DNA from: Bacillota bacterium
GTDB taxonomy: Bacteria > Bacillota > Clostridia > Oscillospirales > CAG-382
Direction of reading: 5' to 3'
Assembly (NCBI GenBank): GCA_029550965.1
Contig: JAKPGJ010000006.1
Span: 1 to 64,000 of the forward strand
DNA: 64,000 nucleotides
In this document: in pieces, positions 15,826 through 26,690 of the stretch
Position numbering within the stretch: position 1 is the first letter of the stretch
How the letters are laid out: every line of letters begins with the position of its first letter
Notes under the pieces: model-generated
Seen by the model: the letters and a program-made list of their open reading frames with translations, nothing else
What the model was told of the DNA's origin: nothing
Database searches by the model: none
Program-made: the position numbers and the translations under genes

Positions 15826-16845
15826 TTTCCAGCCGGTGATGGAGCGTATTTTTTTGACCAGCAGCTTGGAAACGCGCATGTTCGCTCTGGTGTTCGGATG
15901 CCCGTTCGCGCCGGTTTCGCCGGGCATTTGGTTGATGCTCTCCACATACAGAAAGTGCACTTTCTCGTCGGTTTTGTTGCGTATCCTGACCGCTTCCTTA
16001 ATGGCGGGGACATACTTGTCGTTCATCATACCGTAAACCCAAATAATCTGCGCTTCCGGGTAAACGCCGCGAATGTCTTTAAGAAATTCTACGGCGGCCT
16101 CGGTAAAGGTCTGGTCGGGCACCGCTCCGCCGACATCGTTCGTGCCGGCGTTAATCACGACCACGTTCGGCGTCCATAACGAAAAATCCCAGGGTTCTCC
16201 CGCGCGGGAAGCGTACCGGAAGAAAATCGGAATCTCATTGTCCTTCTCGCCGTTGCAGTTGCAGACGATTCCCTTGCCGGATATGCAGATATAGCGCGCG
16301 TCCGCGTCCAGTTCCTTCGCGGTGAAATACGCGTACGTCATCGTGCTGTCCTGCTGGTAGGTATGGTAAGTAGTCTCGCTCGGTTCGGCGATCACCCCGT
16401 ACCCGCAGGTGATGGAATCCCCGTAAAATTCGATTTTACGCGGCTTGTCGAAAGGCGGAGCCATAAACTTCTGGTCTTTGCCGAAAAGGCTGATATCTTT
16501 AAAAAGAAGCGGAATCTCGCCCTCGGTGATTCGCAGCACCGTGACCCTGTGCCGCTTTTCGGGCAGGTTTTCATAAATAATCTTTTCTTTGCCGGTCGAA
16601 ACCGCAAAGCGCTGTTCCTTCCCGTCGACGAACACCTTGACGTATGCCGGTTCGTCGCAGGTAAACTCCCCGAACGACAGGATAAAGCCGCTTCCGAAGA
16701 AATTAAAGCTAATGCCGCTGTTGGACCAATCAAACGCAAGGCAGTCTTTTTTAACGGTATGGCGCCCCAAAATGCGCACGTACTTCCCGTTGTCCTCGCT
16801 GAGTTTGATCACGCCGTCTCCAAAAACGGGCAGTCTTCTTTCCAT
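15823..16845 (-). CDS. CE2-like SGNH acetylesterase
   Basis: The layout matches carbohydrate esterase family 2: an N-terminal beta-sandwich (~1-115) followed by an SGNH hydrolase domain. The nucleophile block is EFYGDSITCGYG, the Asn block VVINAGTNDVGG, and the C-terminal histidine is in GHPN. It likely removes acetyl groups from plant or microbial polysaccharide fragments. No signal peptide is visible, so it should act inside the cell on imported oligosaccharides. GGGGGAAAT precedes the ATG. It follows the P-type ATPase by 50 bases on the same strand and may be in its transcript. The CE2 label rests on architecture. Confidence 0.8.
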   Translation of the reverse strand: MERRLPVFGDGVIKLSEDNGKYVRILGRHTVKKDCLAFDWSNSGISFNFFGSGFILSFGEFTCDEPAYVKVFVDGKEQRFAVSTGKEKIIYENLPEKRHRVTVLRITEGEIPLLFKDISLFGKDQKFMAPPFDKPRKIEFYGDSITCGYGVIAEPSETTYHTYQQDSTMTYAYFTAKELDADARYICISGKGIVCNCNGEKDNEIPIFFRYASRAGEPWDFSLWTPNVVVINAGTNDVGGAVPDQTFTEAAVEFLKDIRGVYPEAQIIWVYGMMNDKYVPAIKEAVRIRNKTDEKVHFLYVESINQMPGETGANGHPNTRANMRVSKLLVKKIRSITGWK

Positions 16846-16895
16846 TTTTTATTTCCCCCACTCTCATCCTAAGGGGAAATATAACATATTTTTAA

Positions 16896-19403
<2,508 letters not shown>

Positions 19404-19406
19404 ATA

Positions 19407-20684
19407 TTAACCTCTTCTTGTGATTTCGTTTCTTCGAAGGAACAGCAAAAACATATTCGGTAAAATCATCAGGCCGTTGAAGATGTCCGCGATGTCCCAT
19501 ATCAGCCGCACCGAAGCGATCGCGCCGAAAAACGCCGCAGCGACCGAGAGAACGCGGTAGAGCGTAAGAAAGATTTTCTTGTCGGTTAAAAACAGGATGC
19601 ACCCTTCGCTGTAAAAGCACCAGCTGATCATCGAAGCGTAGGCGAACACCGTGAGCAGAACCGCGAGCAGCGGTTTTCCGATTCTGCCGAAGCATTGCGC
19701 GAAAAGCGCTCCGATGTCTTCGGTGCCGGCGCAGAGCAGAAGAACGCCGGTCAGCGTCGTCACCACGAAGGTGTCGATGAAGATTTCCATTATGCCCCAC
19801 ATGCCCTGCGTATGCGGGGTGGCGTCCTCGGCGGCGGTGTGCGCGATCGGCGAGGAACCTATGCCGGCTTCGTTCGAGAAAACGCCGCGCGCGAAACCCA
19901 CTTTGATCGCCTGCGAAATCATCGCGCCGGAGATGCCGCCGGCCGCCGCTTTGATTCCGAACGCTTCTTTGAAAATCCGAGCGAAAGCGTCCGGCAGCCC
20001 GCTTCTGTGAAGCAGGATGATGTACACGGCGCAAAGCAGGTAAATTAGCGAAACCAGCGGAACGATGACGGCGCTGACGCCGGCGATTTTCTTCTGTCCG
20101 CCGAAGATGATAACCGCGAAGAAGAAGGCGAGCAACGCCGCCGTCAGAAGCGGCGGGAAGCCGATGCCGCTCATGATGACCGCGACCGAGTTGGTCTGGG
20201 CGAGGTTGCCCGCGCCGACCGAGGCGCCCAAACAGAAAACGCAGAACAAAACCGCCAGTCGTTTGTACCCCAATTCTTTCAGGCAGTACATCGCGCCGCC
20301 GGCAAACCCGTTTTCGGTCTTTACCCGGTGATTGAGCGTGATATACACCTCGGCGTATTTCGTCATCATGCCGAAAAAACCGCTCAGCCACATCCAGAAA
20401 AGACTGCCCGCGCCGCCGGCCGCGATCGCGTAGCTGACGCCGATGATGCTGCCCACGCCGACGGTGCCGCCGACGGCGGTCGCGACCGCCATAAAGGGGC
20501 TGACCCCGTTGTTTTGATTCGCGCGCCCGAGCGAGCCGAACGTCCCGCGCACAATTTCCCGGATTCCCCGTATCGGGAACCAGCCGGACTTTACCGTAAA
20601 GTACACGCCCACCGAAAGGATGATTCCGATGGTCGGCATGCCCCAGACTATGTTTTTGACTGCCTCGATGATCAAGCGCATCAT
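19407..20684 (-). CDS. Sodium:alanine symporter (AGCS family)
   Basis: A multi-pass permease that imports alanine or glycine with Na+ (or H+). Family motifs include the N-terminal GWFPIRGIREIVRGTFGSL, GGTVGVGSIIGVSYAIAAGGAGSLFWMW and the central RGVFSNEAGIGSSPIAHTAA. At 425 aa with about ten or eleven helices it matches the family length. Two adjacent ATGs (MM) start the gene with AGGA just before them. It is the first gene of the symporter-ATPase run and is divergent from the SDR gene. Confidence 0.94.
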   Translation of the reverse strand: MMRLIIEAVKNIVWGMPTIGIILSVGVYFTVKSGWFPIRGIREIVRGTFGSLGRANQNNGVSPFMAVATAVGGTVGVGSIIGVSYAIAAGGAGSLFWMWLSGFFGMMTKYAEVYITLNHRVKTENGFAGGAMYCLKELGYKRLAVLFCVFCLGASVGAGNLAQTNSVAVIMSGIGFPPLLTAALLAFFFAVIIFGGQKKIAGVSAVIVPLVSLIYLLCAVYIILLHRSGLPDAFARIFKEAFGIKAAAGGISGAMISQAIKVGFARGVFSNEAGIGSSPIAHTAAEDATPHTQGMWGIMEIFIDTFVVTTLTGVLLLCAGTEDIGALFAQCFGRIGKPLLAVLLTVFAYASMISWCFYSEGCILFLTDKKIFLTLYRVLSVAAAFFGAIASVRLIWDIADIFNGLMILPNMFLLFLRRNEITRRG

Positions 20685-20862
20685 TCCTATGCTTTTAGCC
20701 GCTTTTGATATACGGATGTTAGTAAATGTATATGAAAACAGACAGGCTTTATTACTTGACGCTTACAAAATTCGGAAAGGTAAAAACTTTTTTTGCTTCA
20801 TTCTTTCATATTCGGCAGTTTTATGATAAAATAAGAAAAAAGACAAAAAAGCAGGTGCTGAT

Positions 20863-21615
20863 ATGAAAACCGCGATTATCACCGGCGCATCTTCCGGACT
20901 TGGAAGAGAATACTTTAAGGTTTTGACGGAAATATACCCGGATATCGAGGAGTTCTGGCTCGTCGCGCGGCGGGAGAACCGGCTAAGAGAGCTTGCCGAG
21001 AGCGTTCCGAACGCGAAATGCCTGATTCTTCCGCTGGATTTGACCAAAACCGAAGCGGTCGAGCTTTACAGGCAAAAGCTTGAAGAGAAAAAGCCCGAAG
21101 TGGAAATCCTGATCTGCAACGCGGGCTTCGGAAAGCTCGGCGACGCCGTTGACATTCCGGTCGTGGACCAGACGGACATGGTTACGCTCAACTGCACCGC
21201 GCTGACCGCCGTCACGCTGCTGACCATTCCGTATATGAAAAAAGGGTCGTCCATTATCGAAGTCGCGTCCATCGCCGCGTTTTCCCCGACGCCGAGAATG
21301 ACGGTTTACAGTTCTACCAAGGCTTATGTGCTGTCTTTTGCGCGAGGTCTGCGGCGCGAGCTGAAGGAGAAGGGCATCAACGTGCTTGCCGTCTGCCCCG
21401 GGCCGATGGACACCGAGTTTTTCGACGTTGCGGACGCCAAAGGCCGATCGAAACTTTTACAGATCATGCCCCGCTGCAGCGTGCGGGAGGTTGCCTACCG
21501 TTCCGTTGTTCAAGCGCGGAAGGGCAAGGGCGTTTACACAAATAAATCCATCTACAAGTTTTACAGGATTCTGACAAAGCTTCTGCCGGACAGCGTTACC
21601 ATGCGGAAGCTGTAA
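20863..21615 (+). CDS. Short-chain dehydrogenase/reductase
   Basis: A classical SDR oxidoreductase of 250 aa. The NAD(P) motif TGASSGLG is at the N-terminus, followed by LICNAGFG, the catalytic serine region (IEVASIAAF) and YSSTKAYV containing the Tyr-x3-Lys pair. The CPGPMDTEF segment after the active site is usual. The substrate is unknown. The gene precedes an amidohydrolase by 15 bases, so they are likely one operon, but the pairing does not reveal a pathway. Confidence 0.9.
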   Translation: MKTAIITGASSGLGREYFKVLTEIYPDIEEFWLVARRENRLRELAESVPNAKCLILPLDLTKTEAVELYRQKLEEKKPEVEILICNAGFGKLGDAVDIPVVDQTDMVTLNCTALTAVTLLTIPYMKKGSSIIEVASIAAFSPTPRMTVYSSTKAYVLSFARGLRRELKEKGINVLAVCPGPMDTEFFDVADAKGRSKLLQIMPRCSVREVAYRSVVQARKGKGVYTNKSIYKFYRILTKLLPDSVTMRKL

Positions 21616-21630
21616 GTTTGGTGTTTTTAT

Positions 21631-22437
21631 ATGGTGATTGATTTTCATACGCATATTTTCCCGGACAAGCTGGCGGAAAAGGCAATTGCAAAACTTTCGG
21701 CTATCGGCGGCATCCCCGCGCTTTCCGACGGAAAGGCGGACGGGCTTTTAAAATGCATGCAGGAGGACGGAATCGACATATCCGTTGTGCTCAACGTGGC
21801 GACCAACGTCGAGCAGGTCGAAAACGTCAACAGGTTCGCGGCGTTTATCAAAGAACACTATCCGAACCTTATCCCCTTCGGCTCTCTTCACCCGCAGAGC
21901 GAAAACCCGAGAAAAATTGTCAAAGCGCTCAAAGACGGCGGAATCAAGGGCATAAAACTGCACCCCGATTACGTCGAAACGCAGGTGGACGACGAGCGTT
22001 TTGCGCCGGTTTTCGCGGCGGCGGACGAGTTCGACATGCCGGTGGTCATCCACGCGGGCTGGGATTTCAAGTCGCCCGACCATGTGCACGCTTCCGCGGA
22101 CGCGATTTTGAAAGTAATCGGGCGTTTTCCGAACCTGAAGCTGGTCTGCGCGCATTTCGGCTGCAACCGGTTCTGGGACGACGTCGTCAAAAAGCTGTGC
22201 GGGAAAAATCTTTACTTCGATACCGCTATTGCCTGCGAACGGTTCGGCATGAAAAGAGAAACCGCGGAGACCATCATCAAAAACCACGACGACGAAAAAA
22301 TCCTTTTCGGTTCCGATATGCCCTGGTGCAGAGCGCAAGAGGTGCTTCGGTTCATCGACTCGCTGGACATTCCGGGCGAACAGAAGGAAAAAATCTATTA
22401 TAAAAACGCGAAAAAGCTGTTGGGTCTGCCGGCGTAG
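21631..22437 (+). CDS. Amidohydrolase (Amidohydrolase_2 family)
   Basis: A metal-dependent TIM-barrel hydrolase or decarboxylase of 268 aa. The N-terminal metal motif is DFHTHIFP, followed by GIKLHPDY, VVIHAGWD, LVCAHFGC and the catalytic aspartate in ILFGSDMPWCR. These match the Amidohydrolase_2 group, which includes decarboxylases and lactonases as well as hydrolases. The reaction is not determined by the sequence. The ribosome binding site is weak; translation may depend on coupling to the SDR gene 15 bases upstream. Confidence 0.86.
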   Translation: MVIDFHTHIFPDKLAEKAIAKLSAIGGIPALSDGKADGLLKCMQEDGIDISVVLNVATNVEQVENVNRFAAFIKEHYPNLIPFGSLHPQSENPRKIVKALKDGGIKGIKLHPDYVETQVDDERFAPVFAAADEFDMPVVIHAGWDFKSPDHVHASADAILKVIGRFPNLKLVCAHFGCNRFWDDVVKKLCGKNLYFDTAIACERFGMKRETAETIIKNHDDEKILFGSDMPWCRAQEVLRFIDSLDIPGEQKEKIYYKNAKKLLGLPA

Positions 22438-22474
22438 CAGTTGTGTAAAATTTTTTTGATGACCAGCGCATACG

Positions 22475-22503
22475 TTGACTTTTGCATATGATTGTGCTAA
22501 AAT
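22475..22503 (+). promoter_or_regulatory. Promoter of the Nudix gene
   Basis: TTGACT, 17 bases, TAAAAT, about 40 bases before the start codon. Confidence 0.62.
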
Positions 22504-22542
22504 TTATCAATCTATTAGAGGAACTGTTTGAAGGGATAAGCT

Positions 22543-22983
22543 ATGGTTATCAGAAACTCAATCAAAGCGATTATCATAAAAAATACAAAGCTGCTTGTCA
22601 CCAAAATGAAGCACGGCGACACGATTTACTACACCCTGCCGGGCGGAAAGCAGGAGGTCAACGAGCTGATGCTCGACGCGCTCAAGCGCGAGGTGCTTGA
22701 GGAAACCGGCTACAAGGTAGAGCCCAAGAGTCTGTTGTTTATCCGCGAGGGCTTCAAGGACGAGCATGAGCAGGACACGCACCGTATCGAGTTTATGTTC
22801 GTCTGCGATATTGTCGAGGAGGTCGGCGAAAGCGCGCTGGAGTACGACGTCAACCAGATTGGTACATACTGGCTGAACATCGACAACATCATGCACGAGC
22901 CGCTGTATCCGGTCGATATGCGCAAAGTCATCAAGAACTACTACTTAGGAAAAAAATCCCCGATTTACCTCGGCGAGATGTAA
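22543..22983 (+). CDS. Nudix hydrolase
   Basis: Cleaves a nucleoside diphosphate linked to another group, using Mg2+. The Nudix box is complete, running from GGKQEVNE to REVLEETGY, which fits GX5EX7REUXEEXGU. 146 aa, a single-domain protein. The protein before the box (RNSIKAIIIKNTKLLVTKM) forms the first strands. The substrate is unknown. It is monocistronic, with its own promoter and a terminator shared with bioY. Confidence 0.92.
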   Translation: MVIRNSIKAIIIKNTKLLVTKMKHGDTIYYTLPGGKQEVNELMLDALKREVLEETGYKVEPKSLLFIREGFKDEHEQDTHRIEFMFVCDIVEEVGESALEYDVNQIGTYWLNIDNIMHEPLYPVDMRKVIKNYYLGKKSPIYLGEM

Positions 22984-22989
22984 AAAAAG

Positions 22990-23028
22990 AGCGATATACC
23001 CGTTGCGAGCAGGTATATCGCTTTTTTA
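22990..23028. terminator. Shared terminator between Nudix and bioY genes
   Basis: A perfect 11-base-pair stem AGCGATATACC / GGTATATCGCT with six or seven T on each flank, working in both directions. Confidence 0.9.
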
Positions 23029-23049
23029 TTTGCTTTATAATAGAATAGC

Positions 23050-23604
23050 CTATTTCCCCGCGCCGTCTTTTAAAATCCCTGTTTTGTCCAGCCCGATCGT
23101 CACCGCGACGGCAGCGGCGCCTTTGATAAGGTCGGCGGGGATAAAGGGCAGGACGCAGACCGAAAGGCTGGCGTCCAGCGGGTTTCCGGTCAGGTGGGAA
23201 AACCAGAGCGTTCCCGTGGTATAACAGATCAGCGTCGCGGCAAGGATGCCGGCCGAGAGGGAGAACAGACCGCGCTTCTTAAACAATTTTACCGACAGCG
23301 CAATCACCAGCGCCATAAAGGGGTACGCCCACAAAAAGCCGCCGGTCGGACCGACGAATTTTCCGATGCCGCCCTCAAATCCGGAGAAAACCGGCAGCCC
23401 GATGACGCCGAGAACAAGATAGACAAGCGTCGCTGATACGGCGTACGGCGGCGGCAGAACGGCGCCGCAGAGGAAGACCGCAAACAAAGAGAGGGTAATG
23501 GGAATCGGCCCGATCGGAATCGGGAAGGGCGCGGCTATGCATAGAACGGCGGCGAATACCGCCGTAAGCGTGATGTTTCGAATGGTTCTCTTTTTCATAC
23601 GCAT
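23050..23604 (-). CDS. bioY: Biotin transporter BioY (ECF S component)
   Basis: The biotin-binding membrane subunit of an energy-coupling-factor importer. The N-terminal ITLTAVFAAVLCIAAPFPIPIGPIPITLS and the central GGIGKFVGPTGGFLWAYPF are the BioY signatures, with about six helices. The track start is 14 residues too long. ATG 23604 (MRMKKRT) has AAAGG eight bases upstream, giving 184 aa. It begins four bases after birA, and both are under the BirA operator upstream of birA. No biotin synthesis genes are in the window, which fits a cell that imports biotin. Confidence 0.93.
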   Translation of the reverse strand: MRMKKRTIRNITLTAVFAAVLCIAAPFPIPIGPIPITLSLFAVFLCGAVLPPPYAVSATLVYLVLGVIGLPVFSGFEGGIGKFVGPTGGFLWAYPFMALVIALSVKLFKKRGLFSLSAGILAATLICYTTGTLWFSHLTGNPLDASLSVCVLPFIPADLIKGAAAVAVTIGLDKTGILKDGAGK

Positions 23605-23608
23605 CGTT

Positions 23609-24583
23609 TCAACCTTTCTGACCAATATGTCGTATGGATATGTCATAAGAGGACAGCTTTTCGGTTCTGCCGTCCGCGTACCGTACGAGAAGCGCCGCGT
23701 TTTCGTCGATATCCTCTGCGACGGCGGGAATCTGCATGCCGTTTTTTATCACGAAAATCTCTCTGCCCAAAACCACCGAGCGCGCTTTGTATTCGTGCAG
23801 AAAGGCTTTGCTTTCCAACTTCGGCAGATCCGCGAAAAGCCGGTTTAATATCTGCGCGGCCAGATAAGGGCGGGAAACCTGTTTGCCGCCTGCCGAAACC
23901 GAGCCGGCGGTGTTTTTTATTTCCTCCGGAAAATCGGCGGTCGAGACGTTCACGCCGATGCCGACAACCGCGTACTCAAGCAGTCCGTTCTCCAGATTGA
24001 TGCCGCCCTCGGTCAGGATGCCCGCGATTTTTTTGTCGTTGCAATACAGGTCGTTGACCCATTTGATGCCGACCGGGACAGCGCAGACCTGCTCGATCGC
24101 TTTGGCGGCAGAAACGGCGGCGAGCGTGGTCAACAGCACCGACTTTTCTGCGCTCAGCTGCGGGCGCAGCAAAACCGACATATAAATGCCGCTGTCCGCC
24201 GGGGAGTAGAAACTTCTGCCCATGCGTCCTCTGCCGGCGGTCTGCTCGTTCGCAATCAGGACTTTTCCTTCCGGCTCTCCGCATGCTGCCAGTTTTTTGA
24301 GCTCCGTATTCGTAGAGGGCAGGCTTTTGCGCGCCTCAATCCGGCAGTTTTTTGCGGCGCCCTCCAAATAGGGAAGAATGCTTTGCTCGGTTAAAATATC
24401 GTTTTCCGCCGAAAGGCGGTACCCTTTGTTGGGCGAAGAATCAATGAGATAGCCTTCTGTCCGCAGCTGTTTGATATGTTTCCAGACGGCGCTGCGGGTA
24501 ATCGAGAGCTTGTCCGCGATATACTGCCCGTTGACATAGCGCCCCCTGTTCGCTTCGAGTATCGCAAGCAATTCGTTTTTTAT
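23609..24583 (-). CDS. birA: Biotin-protein ligase / biotin repressor
   Basis: Attaches biotin to biotin-dependent enzymes through biotinyl-AMP and represses biotin genes when biotin is plentiful. The N-terminal winged helix (NGQYIADKLSITRSAVWKHI) precedes the ligase with GRGRMGRSFYSP, KWVNDLY and GILTEGG, so it is the bifunctional repressor form. The track starts at TTG (24571), which lies about 20 bases from the strong AGGAGGG. In frame, an ATA (or ATC) sits seven or eight bases after that site and gives the natural N-terminus (I)KNELLAILEAN. I placed the start at ATA 24583; TTG is the fallback. Confidence 0.92.
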   Translation of the reverse strand: MKNELLAILEANRGRYVNGQYIADKLSITRSAVWKHIKQLRTEGYLIDSSPNKGYRLSAENDILTEQSILPYLEGAAKNCRIEARKSLPSTNTELKKLAACGEPEGKVLIANEQTAGRGRMGRSFYSPADSGIYMSVLLRPQLSAEKSVLLTTLAAVSAAKAIEQVCAVPVGIKWVNDLYCNDKKIAGILTEGGINLENGLLEYAVVGIGVNVSTADFPEEIKNTAGSVSAGGKQVSRPYLAAQILNRLFADLPKLESKAFLHEYKARSVVLGREIFVIKNGMQIPAVAEDIDENAALLVRYADGRTEKLSSYDISIRHIGQKG

Positions 24584-24617
24584 GATGAAACCCTCCTGCT
24601 ATAAAAAAGTTTTTGTC

Positions 24618-24672
24618 AGTATATCATATCGGCCGCACATTGTCAACCGTAAACGGAAAAATGGTTGACAAT
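24618..24672 (-). promoter_or_regulatory. birA-bioY promoter with BirA operator
   Basis: A perfect inverted repeat ATTGTCAACC, 14 bases, GGTTGACAAT (24639-24672) matches the Firmicute BirA operator pattern. Its promoter-proximal arm contains the -35 TTGACA of the minus-strand promoter. The -10 TATACT (24618-24623) is exactly 17 bases away. Holo-BirA binding would block RNA polymerase, giving autoregulation and control of biotin uptake. Confidence 0.88.
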
Positions 24673-24830
24673 TTATTGAAAAAATACTTGATTTATTAAT
24701 AATTGTTTTTTTATAATGAAGCTAAATTAAAAGAAGAGCGGCGTATCGTTAAAAAGCACAAGAATTGATCGCAAATATGTTTAGAATTCATAAATTTGCT
24801 TCAGTACGCTTCGTTGCTGTCGAAATTTTA

Positions 24831-24859
24831 TTGACAGAAAAATGTTTTAATGGTATTAT
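24831..24859 (+). promoter_or_regulatory. Promoter of solute-binding lipoprotein gene
   Basis: TTGACA, 17 bases, TATTAT. The predicted RNA start lies about 60 bases before the ATG. A second candidate (TTGATT, 18 bases, TATAAT at 24688-24717) lies further upstream. The 24.6-24.9 kb gap holds these elements and the BirA operator, nothing else I can support. Confidence 0.72.
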
Positions 24860-24924
24860 TAAAACAGTAATGTTCTCATTTAGAGACATAAATTAAAATA
24901 TATCTCACGAAAGGAAAGGTTTGT

Positions 24925-26451
24925 ATGACCAGCAGGAAATTCTTTGTTGTGCTCACCTGCCTGCTTTTGTCATTGACATTTGCACTCGGCGCATGTAATA
25001 CATCTTCAGGCGACGAAACCAGTGGAAGCACGTCAACGACAGGCAGAATAGGCAACGAGCATGGCGGTTTTGATCCGGCGACGAACAGATACTATGTGAA
25101 CATGCCGGCGTTTAATTTCGATAAGAAAGAGTTCAACGTATTGGTCCTTGACAACACCAGGGAAACGACTTACTATTCCGAAGAAGTAGGTGTTGACAAG
25201 TACGAAACAACCGACGAAGTTCTTGAGGACGCAGTACGCAACAGGAATAATAAGGTATTTGAAGATTACGGCGTAACAATCAACGCTGTATACGCAGCCA
25301 ATGTCTTTGAAGACTTGAGCAAAGATGTAAAAGCGAACACCGGCGCGTACGACATGGCAATGCCGTTCCTGTACCAGTGCGTAAACCTTGCGCAGTCCGG
25401 CGACATTTACGATCTCAGAAGCGATCCGTTCAACAAGTACATTGATTTAGAAATGCCTTGGTGGGATCAGAACGCAACCGCATCTCTGTCCATCGACAAC
25501 AAGGTCTTCTTCACGACCGGCGACATTTCCATCATGCAGAAGATTGTCTCTATTGCGGTAACCTTCAACAAGGATATGCTCAAGGACAACTTCCCGGACG
25601 TTAACCTTTATCAGGAAGTCAGAGACGGAAAATGGACGCTTGACAGAATGATTGAGCTGTCCAAGCAGGTCACCAAAGACTACACCGGCGAAGGCGAAAT
25701 GACCTACAAGGACATTTGGGGTCTTTCCGGTTCTTACGGCGACGCGTCCATGATGTATCTTGCATCGGGCGAGAAACTGATTACCAAAGACGAGAACACC
25801 GACTATCCGATTCTTGCGATCGGCAACGAGAGATCTCTCAACGTTGCGAAGAAGATTTTAGAAGAGCTTCAGCGGAAGAACGAGTGGGTCATCCATGCTA
25901 ATGAGTTCAGAGATGTCTCTGATATCTGGAAGACCTCTTTGGATATTTTCGGCGAGAACCGCGCATTGTTCCGTACTTCCGCGTTCTCCGCAATCAAGAA
26001 GCTGAGAAACTACACCGACAACAGCGACTTCGGCGTTATTCCGATGCCCAAGTTTGACGCGGATCAGGAGAAGTACTACACACCGTGTTCCGCTAGGCTG
26101 GCGTACGGCGTTGTTATTCCGAAGTCCGCGCCGGATCCCGAGTTCTCCGCATTCATGACCGAGGTAATGGCTTGCGAAGCGAAGAACTATATCACCGACG
26201 CTTACTATGAGACCATCCTGAAGTCGAGAGACTTAAAGGATGAAGAGAGCGAGGAAATGCTCGACAAGTATATCTTCAACAATGTGGTATACGACCTCGG
26301 AATCATCTACAACTTCGGCAACGTTTCCTCTATGTTCAACACGCTGATGTCGAGCGGAAATTCGGATATAGTATCGACGCTGGATGCAAACAGAGATGCT
26401 ATTGAAGCTGCGATCGATCAGGTAGTACAGCAGTATCAGGATTCACAGTAA
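24925..26451 (+). CDS. Extracellular solute-binding lipoprotein
   Basis: A lipid-anchored binding protein of an ABC importer type, probably for sugars or oligosaccharides. The signal peptide ends in the lipobox LGAC (Cys ~24), followed by a Ser/Thr-rich linker. The mature domain has the family's lobes with PWWDQNATASLSIDNKVFF, GDIS, FNKDMLKDNFPD and WTLDRMIELSKQ. 508 aa. No permease or ATPase gene lies beside it; the neighbour is a convergent paralogue. The ATG follows GAAAGGAAAGG. The ligand is unknown. Confidence 0.85.
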   Translation: MTSRKFFVVLTCLLLSLTFALGACNTSSGDETSGSTSTTGRIGNEHGGFDPATNRYYVNMPAFNFDKKEFNVLVLDNTRETTYYSEEVGVDKYETTDEVLEDAVRNRNNKVFEDYGVTINAVYAANVFEDLSKDVKANTGAYDMAMPFLYQCVNLAQSGDIYDLRSDPFNKYIDLEMPWWDQNATASLSIDNKVFFTTGDISIMQKIVSIAVTFNKDMLKDNFPDVNLYQEVRDGKWTLDRMIELSKQVTKDYTGEGEMTYKDIWGLSGSYGDASMMYLASGEKLITKDENTDYPILAIGNERSLNVAKKILEELQRKNEWVIHANEFRDVSDIWKTSLDIFGENRALFRTSAFSAIKKLRNYTDNSDFGVIPMPKFDADQEKYYTPCSARLAYGVVIPKSAPDPEFSAFMTEVMACEAKNYITDAYYETILKSRDLKDEESEEMLDKYIFNNVVYDLGIIYNFGNVSSMFNTLMSSGNSDIVSTLDANRDAIEAAIDQVVQQYQDSQ

Positions 26452-26466
26452 CGAATTTGTAAAATA

Positions 26467-26497
26467 AAAAGGCGGCGCTTAAAAAGCCCGCCTTTTT
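26467..26497 (+). terminator. Terminator of first solute-binding gene
   Basis: AAAAGGCGG / CCGCCTTTT stem with a T run, 15 bases after the stop codon. Confidence 0.82.
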
Positions 26498-26624
26498 CAT
26501 AGCGGCGAAAATAAACGGTATGCGCTGATTGCTTTTTTGGCAATACGTACGGTTTATTCTTCCGTTCATCGGAAACGGAGAACGCGGCGATAATCTGAAA
26601 GATGCGGGTGTTAAAACTGCCCGT

Positions 26625-26665
26625 AAAAAATAACGGGTGGTTGAGAACCACCCGTTCGATTTTTT
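26625..26665. terminator. Terminator of second solute-binding gene
   Basis: A perfect 11-base-pair stem AACGGGTGGTT / AACCACCCGTT with a GAG loop. On the minus strand it is followed at once by ATTTTTTA, ending the 26691-28175 gene. A T run on the plus side makes it possibly bidirectional. Confidence 0.85.
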
Positions 26666-26690
26666 GGTATGTATAAGGTTTTTTAAGACT

